Shown here: piece after piece, positions 11,703 to 26,700 of the stretch
Position numbering within the stretch: position 1 is the first letter of the stretch
Layout: the number at the start of each line of letters is the position of its first letter
Source of the DNA: Phalacrocorax aristotelis
Taxonomy: Eukaryota; Chordata; Aves; Suliformes; Phalacrocoracidae
Reading direction: 5' to 3'
Length of the DNA stretch: 64,000 nt
Assembly (NCBI RefSeq): GCF_949628215.1
Contig: NC_134283.1
Span: 10,725,638 to 10,789,637 of the forward strand
Position numbers and translations under genes: made by a program
Notes under the pieces: generated by a model
Seen by the model: only the letters and a program-made list of their open reading frames with translations
Told to the model about the DNA's origin: nothing
The model's database searches: none

Positions 11703-14700
11703 CTTGAAAAGAAGATGATGAACATTAGAAATGATGATACCACAAAACATGTTTGCTTTTGAGCAAAATAGAACAGGAAGGACTACCACTGAAGCCAAAC
11801 TGATAATATTCCTAGAGATCTGTCCAATCACCTTTCTGTTCAGAATTTGGCATTCATTGAAAAGCTACGTGTCTGATCCTGCAAACAATCACAGTGAACA
11901 GCCCTTAAATTCCACCAGAGAGAGAAGACCAGACTTTTATGCTATACACTCTGGATAGCTGTAAACAATTTTCTGAGATTTTCCTTCTCCAAAGGTTATT
12001 AGAAAAGCAGATTTATTTACTTTGACCACTAAATAATACTTCTACTATTTGGAAAGTAAAATCCTCCATATGCTTAATTGGTTAAAACTAAAATAATACT
12101 CACAAGCACCGGGCAGGAAACTTTGAACAATGTATGTTTAATGAGCCACTCTTCATAGAGCTGATGAATAGCTTCTAAATATTCCTAGAAAAGAGGCATT
12201 CAAAGAACACATATGCCCAGGGATGAAACACACATTGCCATTCCTATACATTTGCTAAGTACTTAAGAACTACATATAAAAGCCAGCATCAGATATTCCC
12301 ACTAACAAACATAAAAAGCATCAGCAGGTTTCTGAGAAAAATTAATTCCCAGTATAAGGTTTTACTCCATGAAGAGCCTCAAAGACACAAAGCTTACAGG
12401 AACACAGTGCGCTCAGCTCCCTTTAAGATCAAGAACCACATTTATCTCCCATAGGTATAATCTGGCTCATGATTTTACAGAGAAAAATACAACACAGAGA
12501 AGTAAGGACAAAAAGGGAAAGACTGTGAAGAATATGTATTGAAGGCACTTTCTGCGTCAATACTTTTTCCTAAAATTCTCAGTTCACTTTTTCCTAACTC
12601 TGGCTCAAATTCGTTTAAAAGCATTTCTGCCTTTCATCAACTATTAGGTTTGTTTAATAGAGACCACTTAACATTTTTCATTCATAACTGCTCCCCCCCA
12701 CCCCTCAGTAGAGCTGCAAAGTCTCTTCAAGTCCATTGCAGCAAGGATTTATTCACCAACGCAAAATTTCACATGGCGCAAAAATTTAGCTCTTTGCATG
12801 GACCCTGAACTGACAATTGCTTCTACTGAACTACCCAACACTAGAGGTACCTTTGTAGTATACAGTATGTCTTCTGTAACCACATGTATTTCTGATCACG
12901 CTTTCTTTAGGAGAAACCTTGTTTAATGAAGGGCCTATTCTGCAACTGTGACACAGAAAGTGATCTCTCAATTACTACAGTTTATTTTTAAGCAGATTCC
13001 CATGCCAACGATTTTCAAGAAGTTGTTTGTTTTCCAACACAAGCAGAGACACTTTTCACGCACAAACATCCTGGTAAGAGCAGGCAACAGAAAGTACCCA
13101 CATAAATCTTCAGCACCTGCATGCACAGGTATTTGTGCTTCAACTGGGTGCCTTCATGTCGTTTAATAATAGAAAAGCAATTGCTTTTTTACATCTTAGA
13201 GAAGATTAACAGTTGATTAATACTCCACATAAATAGTCAGCTATAGTATACTGATTGCTAAAACATAACACTTGGGAAAGTCAGTGTACATGGTAGATCA
13301 TTTATATAAAATGAATCAAAATTAAATACTGAAGTTTTGGGTTGCAATGGGAACAGCTGCACCACATTTTGGCAACACACTCAGGATATGATTTTAGTAT
13401 TTAGATTGGAATAATTATGTTTTTAAAGCTCAATGTAACCACATATATTGAAGGAACTCCTTACCAGAGGAATGACCTTTTCCTCTTCTCTGCATCTTCT
13501 CTTTAACCTCTCGTAACAAACTTCAGGAGAAGTCTGCAGATAAACTGCCATAACAAAAATTATAATAGTTATGTTCAAGGATCAGCTTTAAAAGCAAAGA
13601 AGAAACTTACTTCACAAACTATAGTAGGAAAGAACCCTGATTTGGGTACCACCACTGAACCTCCACTTTGGCGTTACTGTTAGTCAATCCATAAACCACC
13701 CAGAAATCCATGCTGTCTGATGCTACACATTGCAACCACTGTTACATTGGGTAAAGTGATTATTTACGACACAAGAAAAACAATTATTTTTTCTCCCAGG
13801 AAGGAAACCCACCCACATACATGCCCCTCCCAGACCCCATCAAAATTTTACCTATCAAATCAACCGAAACATCAGTGTTGTTCTGGATCCAGTCAAACCA
13901 TTCAGTTAGGACAACATAATCCACCTCTGGCATTTTTCCACTGAATGAACACAAAAGTCATCACTCACTGAACAGCACGCACAGATCAATTCTAAACTCA
14001 TTTTTTCCCCTGACTAGAATTACTCCCAATTTACTCCAGCATATGTGAAATGAAAACAAGACCAATATTATGCCCACCCAAACCGAAGGCCTCATAAAGC
14101 ATTGTTTACAGAATAGAAAAAAAAACAAATATTTTTTTTTTATTAAAAAGAAATAATACTTACTAACATAAAGTTTCTATTATTACTGGTTACAAACATT
14201 AATTATTCTTCCCACTATGGTTAAGAAGTAATTACTTGGTGACTAAGAAGAAAAACATTACCATGTTGACATTTCTACAGTAACAACAAATTAGTGTCAA
14301 TGGTATTTATTGCTAAAGTTCTTTGCATCAGGATCGTTTCAAATATATCTGAACTACTGCAGTGCATATCACCAGAAAGGCTTGATTTACTAAGCAGCAC
14401 TGACAATTCATTACAGAAGCCATAGTAAAGAGCAGTGGAAAAATAATGATACCGTGTAAAAATTTACTCCCACTCTAAGAAATATTTGTGAAAGGAGTAC
14501 TGAAATGTTCAACATGCTTAATCTGAACTCTGTATTCAGAGAGTATAGACAATATTGGAGACAACCATCCCAAAGTTACCTCAGTAAGAATAATAAAATG
14601 TCAAACAGCTCATGTAAAAGGGAGTCTATATAGGACATATTAAGAATAACATACTATGTTTTTACTGGGATCGGAGTTTTCACTTATTACCATATTCCTA

Positions 14701-17700
14701 AATAGTCAAATATTACTAGTTTTACATTACTCTGTCTTCAAAACTGGTGATAGTAACACGCACTCCACACTCCTTCCTAAATGCCTCTGCAATAGCAATA
14801 TAAAAAAGGGATGGGGTTGAGAGCCTCCTGTCCTCTCCAGCTGAATGATTAAGACCAGCTGCAATACTTTACATGGTGCTGAAGAAAAACATTCCACAGA
14901 TTCTAAACTATTCTCCTGGCAACATGCTTTGACCACTGTCAAAACTGAGCGAAAATAATCCAGAAAGATATTTCCACTTAAGTATGTAAGCAAGCAAAAC
15001 CTGTATTCATGCCACCTCCTTTCTTTATATGCCATCCAGCTGAATGTCTTGCCTCCCAAAGCACCCAAGAAAATGGAATAACACAATTCACTGCTATTCT
15101 TCTAATATATCACTCATATGTGTTTCTGGGTAGCAGGCATATACATAAGCCAAATACTGATTCTGCTACTTTTGTCCAAGATATATGGGGAAAACAGGAA
15201 GGTCAAAAGGAATTAGAAATAAGAAAAAGCCCCACTGTTCTTACCCTAAAAGACAGATAAATCCAGGTCAATTCTACATTGACCTGCCCTGCAGACAACA
15301 TGCCTTTGCCTTCCCTGTGTCAGTGGAGACCCCCGGATAATCCTGTGAGGATTCTGGATCAGTATCAAGATCAATAAAGATACAAGTAATGTAAAAGGCA
15401 CAAAAGGGTGTTTCATTTCCAAAGTCTGCTGACATTTGATTACTAAAGTTTTTACTGCAAAAGTTAAACATTAATGGAATGAGCTTTATATCATAAATAA
15501 CTATGAATTCAAATGAGACACAGTCAATTGCTAGCGCTTACCCTATAACATACCTTGCATACTCACATGCACACGTTTAAAATTCTTCTACAGTTTTACA
15601 CCTAACGTAAGCATGTCTTTCAGTGCTAAACTCAGATGTGCGACCACATTAAAAACTTGGACACATGCATATCTCTGCATGCCGGAGAAGCTCAGAGCAA
15701 TTGCTCACAATTTAAGCTTTCCATCATCGTAAATCTTACTCTATTTCTCTCTCTGGGAAAAAGCCTGCAAAGCCAAAACATAAATACTGAGTGACACTGA
15801 ATCAAAGAAGAACTGGTATTCCTGATATTCCCACAGCTCTTCATCCCTTGCTTAAACTAATCATTCTCCTAAAGGAGAAGAGCTTGTGTAGACTAGAGAT
15901 AACAAGGGATTCTTCTCTAAGACTGGGACCCTTCTCTTACAGAAAAGAAAGCAGAAAACAGCTTCTGCTCTTTGCAGCATGCTTACCCCATTCAGTCCAA
16001 GTCTTAGTTTGTATAAAAAAGTTCTATTTCGTTTTACACACTTTTAATGGAAAAATGCCTTCCATACAGCTATTTAACAATCCCTTTGCTGAAGATAACT
16101 GTTGAATAGTTTGAGACTGAGGGTTGTTTTTTTTAATAATATTTTCAGCAAAATTTAAAGATATATCAGGTCAGTTTTGTTTTCCTGACCTTCCATCAAA
16201 CAGGCATAATTCAATTTCTACAATGGACAACCTCTCCTGTGTTCCCTGCGTGATTTTTGCATGTTGACTAACCTACACAAGAATTAGGAACACTCCCCTA
16301 CAAAGACAAGGAGATTCCTTCTAGGAAATAGTAACAAGGAAACAAAAAGCCTCTGGAGGATACAAAGGAATTTTCCTTTGCAAAGTCCATTTAGTTACAG
16401 CATGATTTTTAAAATTTTCATGCAGCAGTTGATCGAAAAATCACAGCATGGCAAGCAATCGCTTTAAGTTATAAGGCCCTTCCCCTGCCACAAAGCACTA
16501 TTATCCTTCTACATAAAAGTATCAAGTATAGTTTGTATTTTGTCTTTGTTCTTCTGATGGCTAAGACACCACCTTCTAATTTTTAGCCCTTAACGTATCC
16601 ACAGCCTTTTTGTATCTAATTATTCTTTCGTTGTTATTATAGTCTTGCAATTTCAAATGTTTGCACCTGAGGTGCCCATAGGTGACAAGCGCATTCTCCC
16701 AACTTTTCTACACAAGCACGTCAAGCTGGTTTTGTCTCTTTAAACAGGCTTTTCATTCTTTTGATCATGCCAGTATCTCAGCTTCCCACCTGTTTCAGTT
16801 TTAGTTCATAAATCACCAAAGAGCAGTTAGAAGTGTAAAAAGCAATCTCAAAAAGCTTTCATAAAAGCAAGGTACAAAAGCACCAATATTTCCATCTCCC
16901 TCCTGGAGGCTCTTTGCCGGATACTTCCAAGAGTCACATTTACTCTTCTCTGGGCTACACAATACTAGTGTTATTTTGTGATCAATTTTTATTTATCTTT
17001 AAATATATAAAAAGATATATAATTTTTTTTCTGCTTTTCAATTTACAATTTTTCATCTTATAGTTGAAATTTCTGTTGTCAGTTCAATTGAATGATAGAA
17101 TGTATCAGCATACTCACACCCTTTGTACCAAAGCATCAATCCAAAGGCTGGTCCAACACAAGGGACCTCCTTCTGGCCCGATACATCCCCCTTTCAGTAC
17201 CTCCCTTCAGTGGGATTTCCTACCACATTACAGCAACAGCTTCTGCCCTTACAAATAATCATTCATTACAGTCTCCCAAAACCTCCTTGATAAATACGTA
17301 TCCTCAGTTCAGACTGATGAGCATGCTTTTGTTTGGGGTGGGTGAAATGTTACTAAACACAGTTACCAGATTAGTGTCTAACAGGATGTGTGTTGGTCAC
17401 CGACTTCACATTTATGTCCAAAGCTTTAATTATTCTTTCGTTCATCATTTGCTCTGAAGTTCTGCTAAATACTGAGGCAGATGAACAAACCTGCAGTTAC
17501 TAAGCTGACTTTCCCCACCCCCTAAAATGGGCTCTACAGTAGTTGTTTTAAGTCACAAAGGCACCGCCTCTATGTTACAACATTTTCACCTAGTGCGAGA
17601 TTTCACATGCTTCCAGAACTCTCAAATAGACTCCGTTTAAACTGTAGTTGTGGTTACTACTATTTCCACACTCCCATTATCATCCTGCCTTTTCTTCTAT

Positions 17701-20700
17701 GCAGTTTTCTTTCCTGTACACAGAAGTACATATTAGTTTTTGAGACAAGTCTAGATGATCTTTAAAGAACTACAACACGTAAGGATAGAGCAGTGATCAA
17801 ACAACATGCAGTGAAGCTACAGAACTGCTTGCCATAGGATGTCCTGGAAACTAAAGGTTTACATGAGCTTAGGGGGAAACTGGACACATTCATGGAAAAG
17901 AATTTCCCTGTGAGTTACTAAATACAGAAAAACCACTGCTCAATAAGGAAGTCCCTAAACTGTAACTTACTGGATATATTCAGAAATTATCATAAATGCT
18001 TACCCTGTTCTTACTCATTTCTTATACTCTTGCGCTGCATTTCTGGCCACCACTGGAGACAGGATATGAGGGAGGACAGATTTACTTATTTTTTTAATGT
18101 GACTCAGAAATGGCTATTTTCACAAGCCCAAATTTTTCCTTATTTTATTTATAATCCTTTTACACACCCTTATATCATATTTTGGTTTACTATTGGTAGC
18201 ATCAGCTGGCTTCTAGCTTGCTCTAACAAAACAAAGCAAATGCCTTCTGTCCAATATTAAGAAGTGCTGAAGCCACAAAACATCTTAGATGCCCTTAAAA
18301 ACGTTATTACAAAATTAATACATAGAGTTCACACAAGCAGACTTAACCACAAAGTTCTCAGTCTTTGGGACAAAATTAGTCTGTCGACAATGAAAAGAAA
18401 AAGTCGGTAATTAAAAACAAGAAAGACATTCCGGTACATTTCCACTGCATTCAGACTGGGATAAATAATGTCTCTTTCTGTTTGCCTCGCATCTTATTGT
18501 GCACCTCTCAACTTTCAAAGCAGTTCTAGTAACAGATTAGGAGCTTATGTAGCATGAATGCCATCTTGTGGCATGCAGCCATTCTCCCTGCAGACAGGGA
18601 CAAGAAACTGGTTTTCTCTCTTAAGACCACTGAAAAATCCATTAAAACAACAATCTGTTACATGCAATTTCCCTTATAAGGTCAGCATTCAAAACAAAAC
18701 AAAACAAATCAGTGCTGATTACTACACCACTTCCATTAGTATGGGATGGATGAGTTGTACATTGGCCAGATTAATAAACGCTTTTTCTATCTCGGGCCAC
18801 AATCTGATGCCCCAAAACAAAATAACCTGGGTTAGGCCCAATTGCACCTGAGGGTAGGAACCTGATTCAGGAAGCGACACTTAGAGACAAACGGCTCTTT
18901 TTCTTTCTTTACTCACTAGCCTACCAAGGTTTTCAGGCTTATTTTGATCCTATGAATCCTGATTCTGAGGAGCAATAGCATGTGAGGGCTGGAACGCTTG
19001 TGGCTCGAGTTCCTGCTTGCAAGAAATGCCAATCCGGGATGCTAGGTTGGATAGCGCTACCCAGTTCCCTCCCTCCTACAGTATTGTTCTTCATATCCTC
19101 ATGGGTTTTGACCGGTTCAGTATGCATTTGCTTTGATTTAAGCAAGACTTTTGTATTCATCTGGAGAGCAGATAACTGTAATAAATGGCATTCTAAATAA
19201 TAAGATGTTCTAAATACACAAGAGCACTTCTGAAAAGGCTCTCACCTGGCCCATGTCTTACAGGTTTTATTCTACCACTGGGCACCATGTCCCATACAAA
19301 ACACACTGCCACTCCGACAAAGAACTGACAGATTTCACAGGCCACTTCGATGCAAATTACCAAATAAATCATGAGCCAATTATATTTACCTTTTTAAAAA
19401 TCTAATTAAGCCAAGAAAGTAAAATAGAAATCCATATACTATACCTTCGATACAAATTTTCTACAAAAATGTATTTTGCACTGTGAATTGATCGCTCCAT
19501 CATTCTTACGGGGGAAATCTACAAAATAAAACTTGACAGTCACTGACTAGTTTACCTTTTTCAGCATGTTTGTTTCTTTTCAGGCTCATATTGCACATTG
19601 TGTCCTTTACATTAAAAAATACATAACATTTTCAGTTCTTCCAGATCTTGTGATTAAAAAATTTACTGGGAGGATGAGAACCACAAAAAACAAGTCGTCT
19701 TAATCTCACTTACGGTCCCTGCATTATTGAACACCTACATAACTAATTTGTTACTCATATGCAAGTTTCAAAGGTAACTGCAGAAGCACTCAACTAAGCA
19801 GCTGACGGGGGGACACAAGCAGCAGCAATCCACTTCGGATTTGCAGAGCAACAGAAGCTATTGCTACCTGAATTGCTGCCACCTTCAGGTGTGTTACTGT
19901 GTCAACAGCACAGGCCTAACATCAGAAAAACTGTAACAAGAAAACTGACCTTTCTAAAGAAATAATTACAACTGACAAAGTAGTGCAGCCTTAGCCAGTC
20001 TTGCACATGTTCAGACAGCACTTCACCTTGGAGAAGAGAGATTCTCTGACACTCTCTGGCCACTGCAGAACAAGGCAACCCTGGCAGCGCTCTTTCCAAC
20101 AGGTTTTCTACACGTTAATGACCATGAAAGAACAATTGCTCCAGCAAGGCTCAAATGGCAAATGAGAGCAAAGCACAGATTAAAATGCAGGGCGATCCTC
20201 AGGAATTTTTGAAAGAACATTTTCTGCAACAGAATGAGATTTCTATTATTTTGAAAAAACACCTCTTCTAAAAAGCTAATAATTGTATGTGCGGTATGTG
20301 ATACTTCTGAAAGTTTGCCCTCACACAAACTCAGAAAATAAAATGCAAGGACAATCATTAAGATAAAGTGTGCCACCTGAGATCAGATCTTGTAATCAGG
20401 GGATGGCAGATTTAGCACAGAATGTCACAAAAGGCATTTCAAGGAGAAAGAAACAAACAGATCTTGATAAGAGGTAGTGTGTGTGAATCAACACAGTAAA
20501 AAAATACAGGAAAAAAAGGATGCAAACCACCTGAAAAAAAGCAATGGAAAATTTTAGTGGAAGTATTTTGGACAAACACAAGCAATGGCTAAATTTTTGC
20601 TAGACAGCATGCAGCAGAATGAATATCAATGCTGTCTTTAAGATTACCTAATGTTTGCCAAAGAGTTGAACCAGCTAAATTTACATAGAGACTAATTACA

Positions 20701-23700
20701 GACAAGTCACTGACGTGGGATTATGAAGAGATTTGTGCAAGTCCAGCTTATAAGGGTGGTGCAAAAAAAGCAGTATTAGTTCGGGGAAGTAAAAGTTCTG
20801 AGCAGGTTGGAGGCAAATGTTTCACCCCTGGAGCACGTGTTGGGCACATCAACAATGTCTTTGCACCTAAAAACTCACACTCACTGCAGGAACAAAGAAA
20901 GAATGCAAACAGCATCTTAACTTTTGGATACAAAGTTAAAAATATAACTCATAGCCGCATCTAACTGTCTTTTTAAACAAAAAGAAAAATCTGTTTGTTT
21001 ACCATTGGTCTGGTATGCTGCTCCAACATTGTAAGCTGTATGTAAGTCTGTAAAGTTATTCCCCATCTCGATGCATCTTGGTACATTAAGCCCTGGGGTT
21101 AGAGATGGAAACGAGACATTTTGGTTAGGTCAAACAGTAAAAAAAGTCAAGTTGGGTATTTCATAAGCTTTTATGCTACAACAGACTTGCTAAAACAAGT
21201 GCACCAAAACAGCTGACACCAGGTTTGGCAAGAATTAAGTGATCATTTGCTCTCCACAATGCATATGTAAGAATTACAGTTCTGGTCCTTAGAGACACTA
21301 AGTGAGGCACTTGGAATGCTTGCTGAAATCAACAGGAATTAGTTACCTTGCATCTGGAACAGTCAGGACCAAGGCATAGCTCATATGAGACAGTTTTAAT
21401 ATGTTTAGTAATTTAAAAAAATGTATTTTTGTTCACTGACAGACTGTCAGGATACCCAGTCCACTAAATGCAAATAAGGTTCCAGTAAGCATGCTCTGGG
21501 CCCCAGAAAAGGTGTTTTTTAACACAGACAATGGTTCTTCCTAAAGAATCCTCAAAGCAGGTAACTCTTTTCCACTGTGATTGTTGCAATTCCACAAACA
21601 CATACACTTAGAAGCAACAGTCTATCCTGCAAAGCAAGGAAAGATCTGACTCAAAATAGGACATCATTCACTAACTACTTGCTGAGGTGACAAGCTTTAA
21701 GTCAGCAGCATGGCTTCAGTCCACAGATCTGACCTCTTTCTTCTCTCCTTGTCCAAGATCAGAATGAGAAAGTATTTTGAAGTGCTCAGATTGCTGTGAT
21801 GATGTGTAAGGACACAGCCAAGCATGACCCATCTCTTTACTAATAGTAAGAAAGTAAAGCATCAGAAACTCCTAGTGGGGAGAATTTACTTCTCCAGAGG
21901 ACCTATGCTAGCAGTAATTGCATCAAATATATGTTTGGGCACATGTGGTTTGGGGTGTATCCAAACCACTGCATTGACAGCAAATTCCACGTGAGCTTGA
22001 GCACAGATACCCATCTCAGAAGGCAATGAGATTTTTGCAGTGGAGGTGATCATACAAGCTGGGAAGGCTGACAGAAGAAACTACTTCAATCAGCCCAGCA
22101 AAAGCATATCTGCAGATATAGTCAGGGCCCTGACTGCTGTCTCCGAGAGCATCTGTGATGAAGGGTCATACCTCTGGGGAACAGTTCCAAGAAACAATGA
22201 CTACCCAAAAGACCACAGAAGCTCTGAAAACCTCACAGGACTGAATTTCCCTTATCTTCAGCAGTCAAAACAATATTAACCGCTCAGATCCACCCCTCAC
22301 TTTGAGTGACGTTCTTGCCGTCTTTGAAGGGGGCATAACTATATTTAGAAACAACTGTCCCACTTATGGCTTGCCTTTCTGTGAATTTCTTTAGCTCATA
22401 CCCAATGAAAGACCCAGTCCTTGCTGAAACCACATTTTATATACGTTTCTATTACATGCATGTCTTAATCACTGTATTTTAGTTTCCATTTTAGCTGTTT
22501 AGTTTAGTTGTTTGCTTTTAGTTTAGCTTTAGTTTTTGCTGTATGAGACTACGACCATACCTTTCATAACAGTTTTGCTGATCGTTAAGAAGTCATGCTT
22601 GTCTTTCTGCCACTTACCAGGATATTATGACCACGAACATTCCTCCACTTTGTCACCGGCTCTGTCAAAACCTTGTTAAAAAGAATTAGTCCAAGTTAAA
22701 CATGTTTTAGATTCAAAATACATCATTTGACCCTACAAGTCTACAACTGTTTTTAATGAATACTCATTCAGTAAGTCAGAGTATTCAGGACTTGTATTAG
22801 AAAGCTCATCCCTCTTCAAAAAACAACACTGAATGCTGTAATATAAAAGGCAGTAACGAAGACTGTTTAAAAAACAGAGAAATATCATTACATGCCATCT
22901 TTTTAGCATTTTTAAACTGCTAAAATAAAACACTGGATTGATTACCTAAAGAGCCTAGATACATTTCACTTTTTCGAGTCAAAATTAGTGCCCTGTAAGG
23001 GAAAGAATGGCCTAGCTGAGTACTGACTGCGTTTCAATGACCTGCTCATTCCCTCACAAATTAATTTCTGAGAGCGCAGCACTTGTCAGCAAAGACGATC
23101 AAACTGTTATCATATTATTTTCCATTTTATTTTTGTGATCTAACAAACAAAATGTATTCAAAGCTTTTACGAAATTAATCAGAAAAGCTTCTGCCCTGAA
23201 TAGGTAAAATCACAAGAGACTTATCTGGTTCAAACAGGGTCTAAAACTCCAACGATACTGTAGAGCCAGGCTTATGAGAATCTGATAACCCTGGGAAGTT
23301 AACTACCTTTTTAAAAGACGTTGCACTATATGCAAGTTAAAGTTTGCTATCCTTTGGGCTAATAGTTATTTATTCCATGAGAATAATTCCTATTAAATTA
23401 CCAAATAACATCTGGCAACCCAGAATTTCTATGAGGAATCCCAAGACAACTTATCAAATGTGTTCCCAGGTCTGCTGGGGAAAGTATTAACAGCTGATGT
23501 ACACAAAAGCAATTGCTCACTGAGGTTTGATCTTGATTTTGTTTAAAATACAGTAAGCCTACCCTTCCCCTAATCTTGTTCTAAGCAATATGAAATCAAA
23601 CACCATAACAGCCTATGAAATCTCCAGAAACACTTCTAACAGATTTTTCATTTTCTATAAAAGCCATCCATTTACTGGGATCTCAGTTACAAAACATCAG

Positions 23701-26700
23701 TATTTTTACATCACTACTTGTCTTTATTTTGCTTACTACAAGATACATCTAAGATTTAAGTCACATGAAATAGCTAACAAGCAAGCCAAAACATCCCAAC
23801 CCATGTGGGTTGCTGTTACTTTACAGAGGTACAAACTGATTCAGGGAATACCTAGTTAAATGTTAGTAATGCAATCTAGGGTAGCTCAACAAATGTTGGG
23901 GCCCAAGCCAGAACTTAGCCAGGATAATGAGGTAGCCTTGGGCTGTAAGGTAACAGGAACAGCCTGCATAGTGACTAAAACTTGTTGCTTTGGGGGAGTC
24001 AGAAAGGCTTCAATACAAGAAGTGCCAAAGCAAAGTTACCACGACATTTGACCTTAAGAAAAGCAGACATACAGAACCATAAAGATAAGGACTCTGCAGA
24101 ACTACCAAACTCCTGTCTGGAAACCACCTCATGATCCCTGAGGTTCCACTCAGAAGCACCCAGGACAAAAACGCATCAGCCTCACCGACTGCCACTGTTG
24201 TAAGGGGCCTCATGCGAGAATGCACTCAAGAACATAATCTTTGCAAGCCTGATGGGGAACGTCCTGAATGCAAAGAACATAGCAGAAGGCACCAGTGGAA
24301 ACCAAGACCAAAGGAACTAAGGACATCTCCATCTAACTGAGAGTCAGAACACCAGCTGAAACCAACACACCTCGCAATACACTGACAAGATTACTGGATG
24401 GGCCAACTCATGACCATAGGTGGAAGAAGGGACTTAAAATGCATGGATAATTAAGATGCAAGTATTATGGTAAGTTCCAGGAAATCTAATGCATATGTAT
24501 ATAACTGAGCAATATAAGCTTTGTCCATCATGACTTGCGGTGTGCAAGTTAAAAGGAGCGATCCCCCTTGCACCCAGGGCTGCAATAAACATACCTGCTT
24601 TGTAACTCTCCGTGAATTGTAGAGTTTGTTTCCGCGCCTCAAAACTCTAATCCACATGTTTTACTGATATTTTGGCATCCAGTACTATATTACATACCAT
24701 CTAAATTTCTCTCCTACAATTTGACTACAAATAGTTGGTGGGGGGGGAGGTGCCCCAGTAAGTGCACGGGCTGACAACCTGCTGCTCCTTTCTCCTTAGC
24801 CTAAGAAAGGACAACACTTCTAAGTTAACTGTCAATTTTCACAAGACAAGCAACTGCTTATTGATGTAAACAAAGACAAACATCCATCGAGTACCTCAAT
24901 GCTGGTAGTTTGTGCAAAATAATCCAGGCATGTTGTTTTTCCACTTGCGATGTTGCCTTCTATACATATCTGGTGAAAAACAATATCACCTTTAAAAACA
25001 ATGCTACTGCATAGTAGTAAACAGTGTACGTGAAAATACACTCTCTCCATATCAAGCATACAATTTCCTAATACTGTAAGTAGGTGATTTTATAGAAAGA
25101 CATTGGTGATCAGTTTGGATTTTGTCCCTGCAGACCACCACTTTCTCTCTCCCTGACACACATATACCAACTGCCTCTTTACCAGGCCAGGGGCAGCCTT
25201 AGGCTCTGGCACCCCTGCAGCCAGCCCATGCTGCCGCATCCCACCCCCTTCGCCTGGCCCCAAGAGCCCCAGAGGTCACCTGCCAGGCTGCTGCTCCTCC
25301 ACCCTGCCTGTCACAACTCACCTCAGGGACTTCGACTTAACTTTCAACTTAAAATAAGTGCTAACTGAAATAATAATTTCAGTATCCGTTAAATAGATAG
25401 CTTAAACCTTAAGATGCATTAAATTTTTATTTTCAGAAACATGCACAATTAAAATAAACTAAGAGAATTTTGTTTCAGCTGTCTTAAAATAATTTATAGA
25501 TTAATTATATTCCAAACACAAGAAAAAAACCCTCACAGGCAGGTCTGTATAGGGCAACTGCGACACTACGCGCACAACACTGACCCCAAGCTGACACCTG
25601 CCCCTACACAATGCCAGGCATTTGCACAAACCCCTCACAACTTACTGCAATTTACAGAGCTAGATACGCATAGAATTGCACCAAGTAAGACCCAGTAACG
25701 GACCCACCACCTGGGCAGCACCCAGTGAAACAGCCACATCCAATGGCTGCCTATATACATACACTCAGATTATATTAAGAGGTTGCACGATTTACATAGT
25801 TTCTCAACAAAATGAAAACACTTACAACTGTCTTTCTATCATCTTCTTTTATCAGATGTTTATCTAGAATGGAAATACACAGAGGAGTTAACAAGCAGGA
25901 AGAAGGTCTTCATAACTTAAGAGTTATACTGCACCTCTTCATATGAGCCCCTCCCTGAAGTTTTTAGGTTCTGTATTGCTTAATATGAATATATGCTAAA
26001 TTACAAATCTTTAAGGTTTTAGGTAATCATCGTCCTGCACTTGGGTCGGGGCAACCCCCAGTATCAATGCAGGCTGGGGGATGAAGGGATTGAGAGCAGC
26101 CCTACAGAGAAGGACTTGGGGGTACTGATCGACAAAAAGCTGGACATGAGCCAACAATGTGCCTTGCAGCCCAGAAAGCAAACTGTGTCCTGGGCTGCAT
26201 CAAAAGCAGCGTGGCCAGCAGGTCGAGGGAGGTAATTCTGCCCCTCTACTCCACTCTAGTGAGACCCCACCTGCAGTGCTGCGTCCAGCTCTGGAGCCCT
26301 CAGCACAGGAAGGACATGGACCTGTTGGAGCAGGTCCAGAGGAGGCCAACAAAAATGATCCGAGGGCTGGAACACCTCTCCTACGAGGACAGGCTGAGGG
26401 AGTTGGGGTTGTTCAGCCTGGAGAAGGCTCCAGGGAGACCTTATTGCAGCCTTTCGATACTTAAAGGGGGCTTGTAAGAAAGATGGGGACAATCTCTTCA
26501 ACAAGGCCTGCTGTGACAGGACAAGGGGCAATGGTTCTAAACTAAAGGAAGGTAGATTTAGACTGGATATAATGAAGAAATTTTTTACGATGAGGGTGGA
26601 GAAGCACTGGAACAGGTTTCCCAGAGAGGTGGTAGATGCCCCATCCCTGGCAACATTCAAGGTCAGGTTGGACGGGGCTCTGAGCAACCTGATCTAGCTG

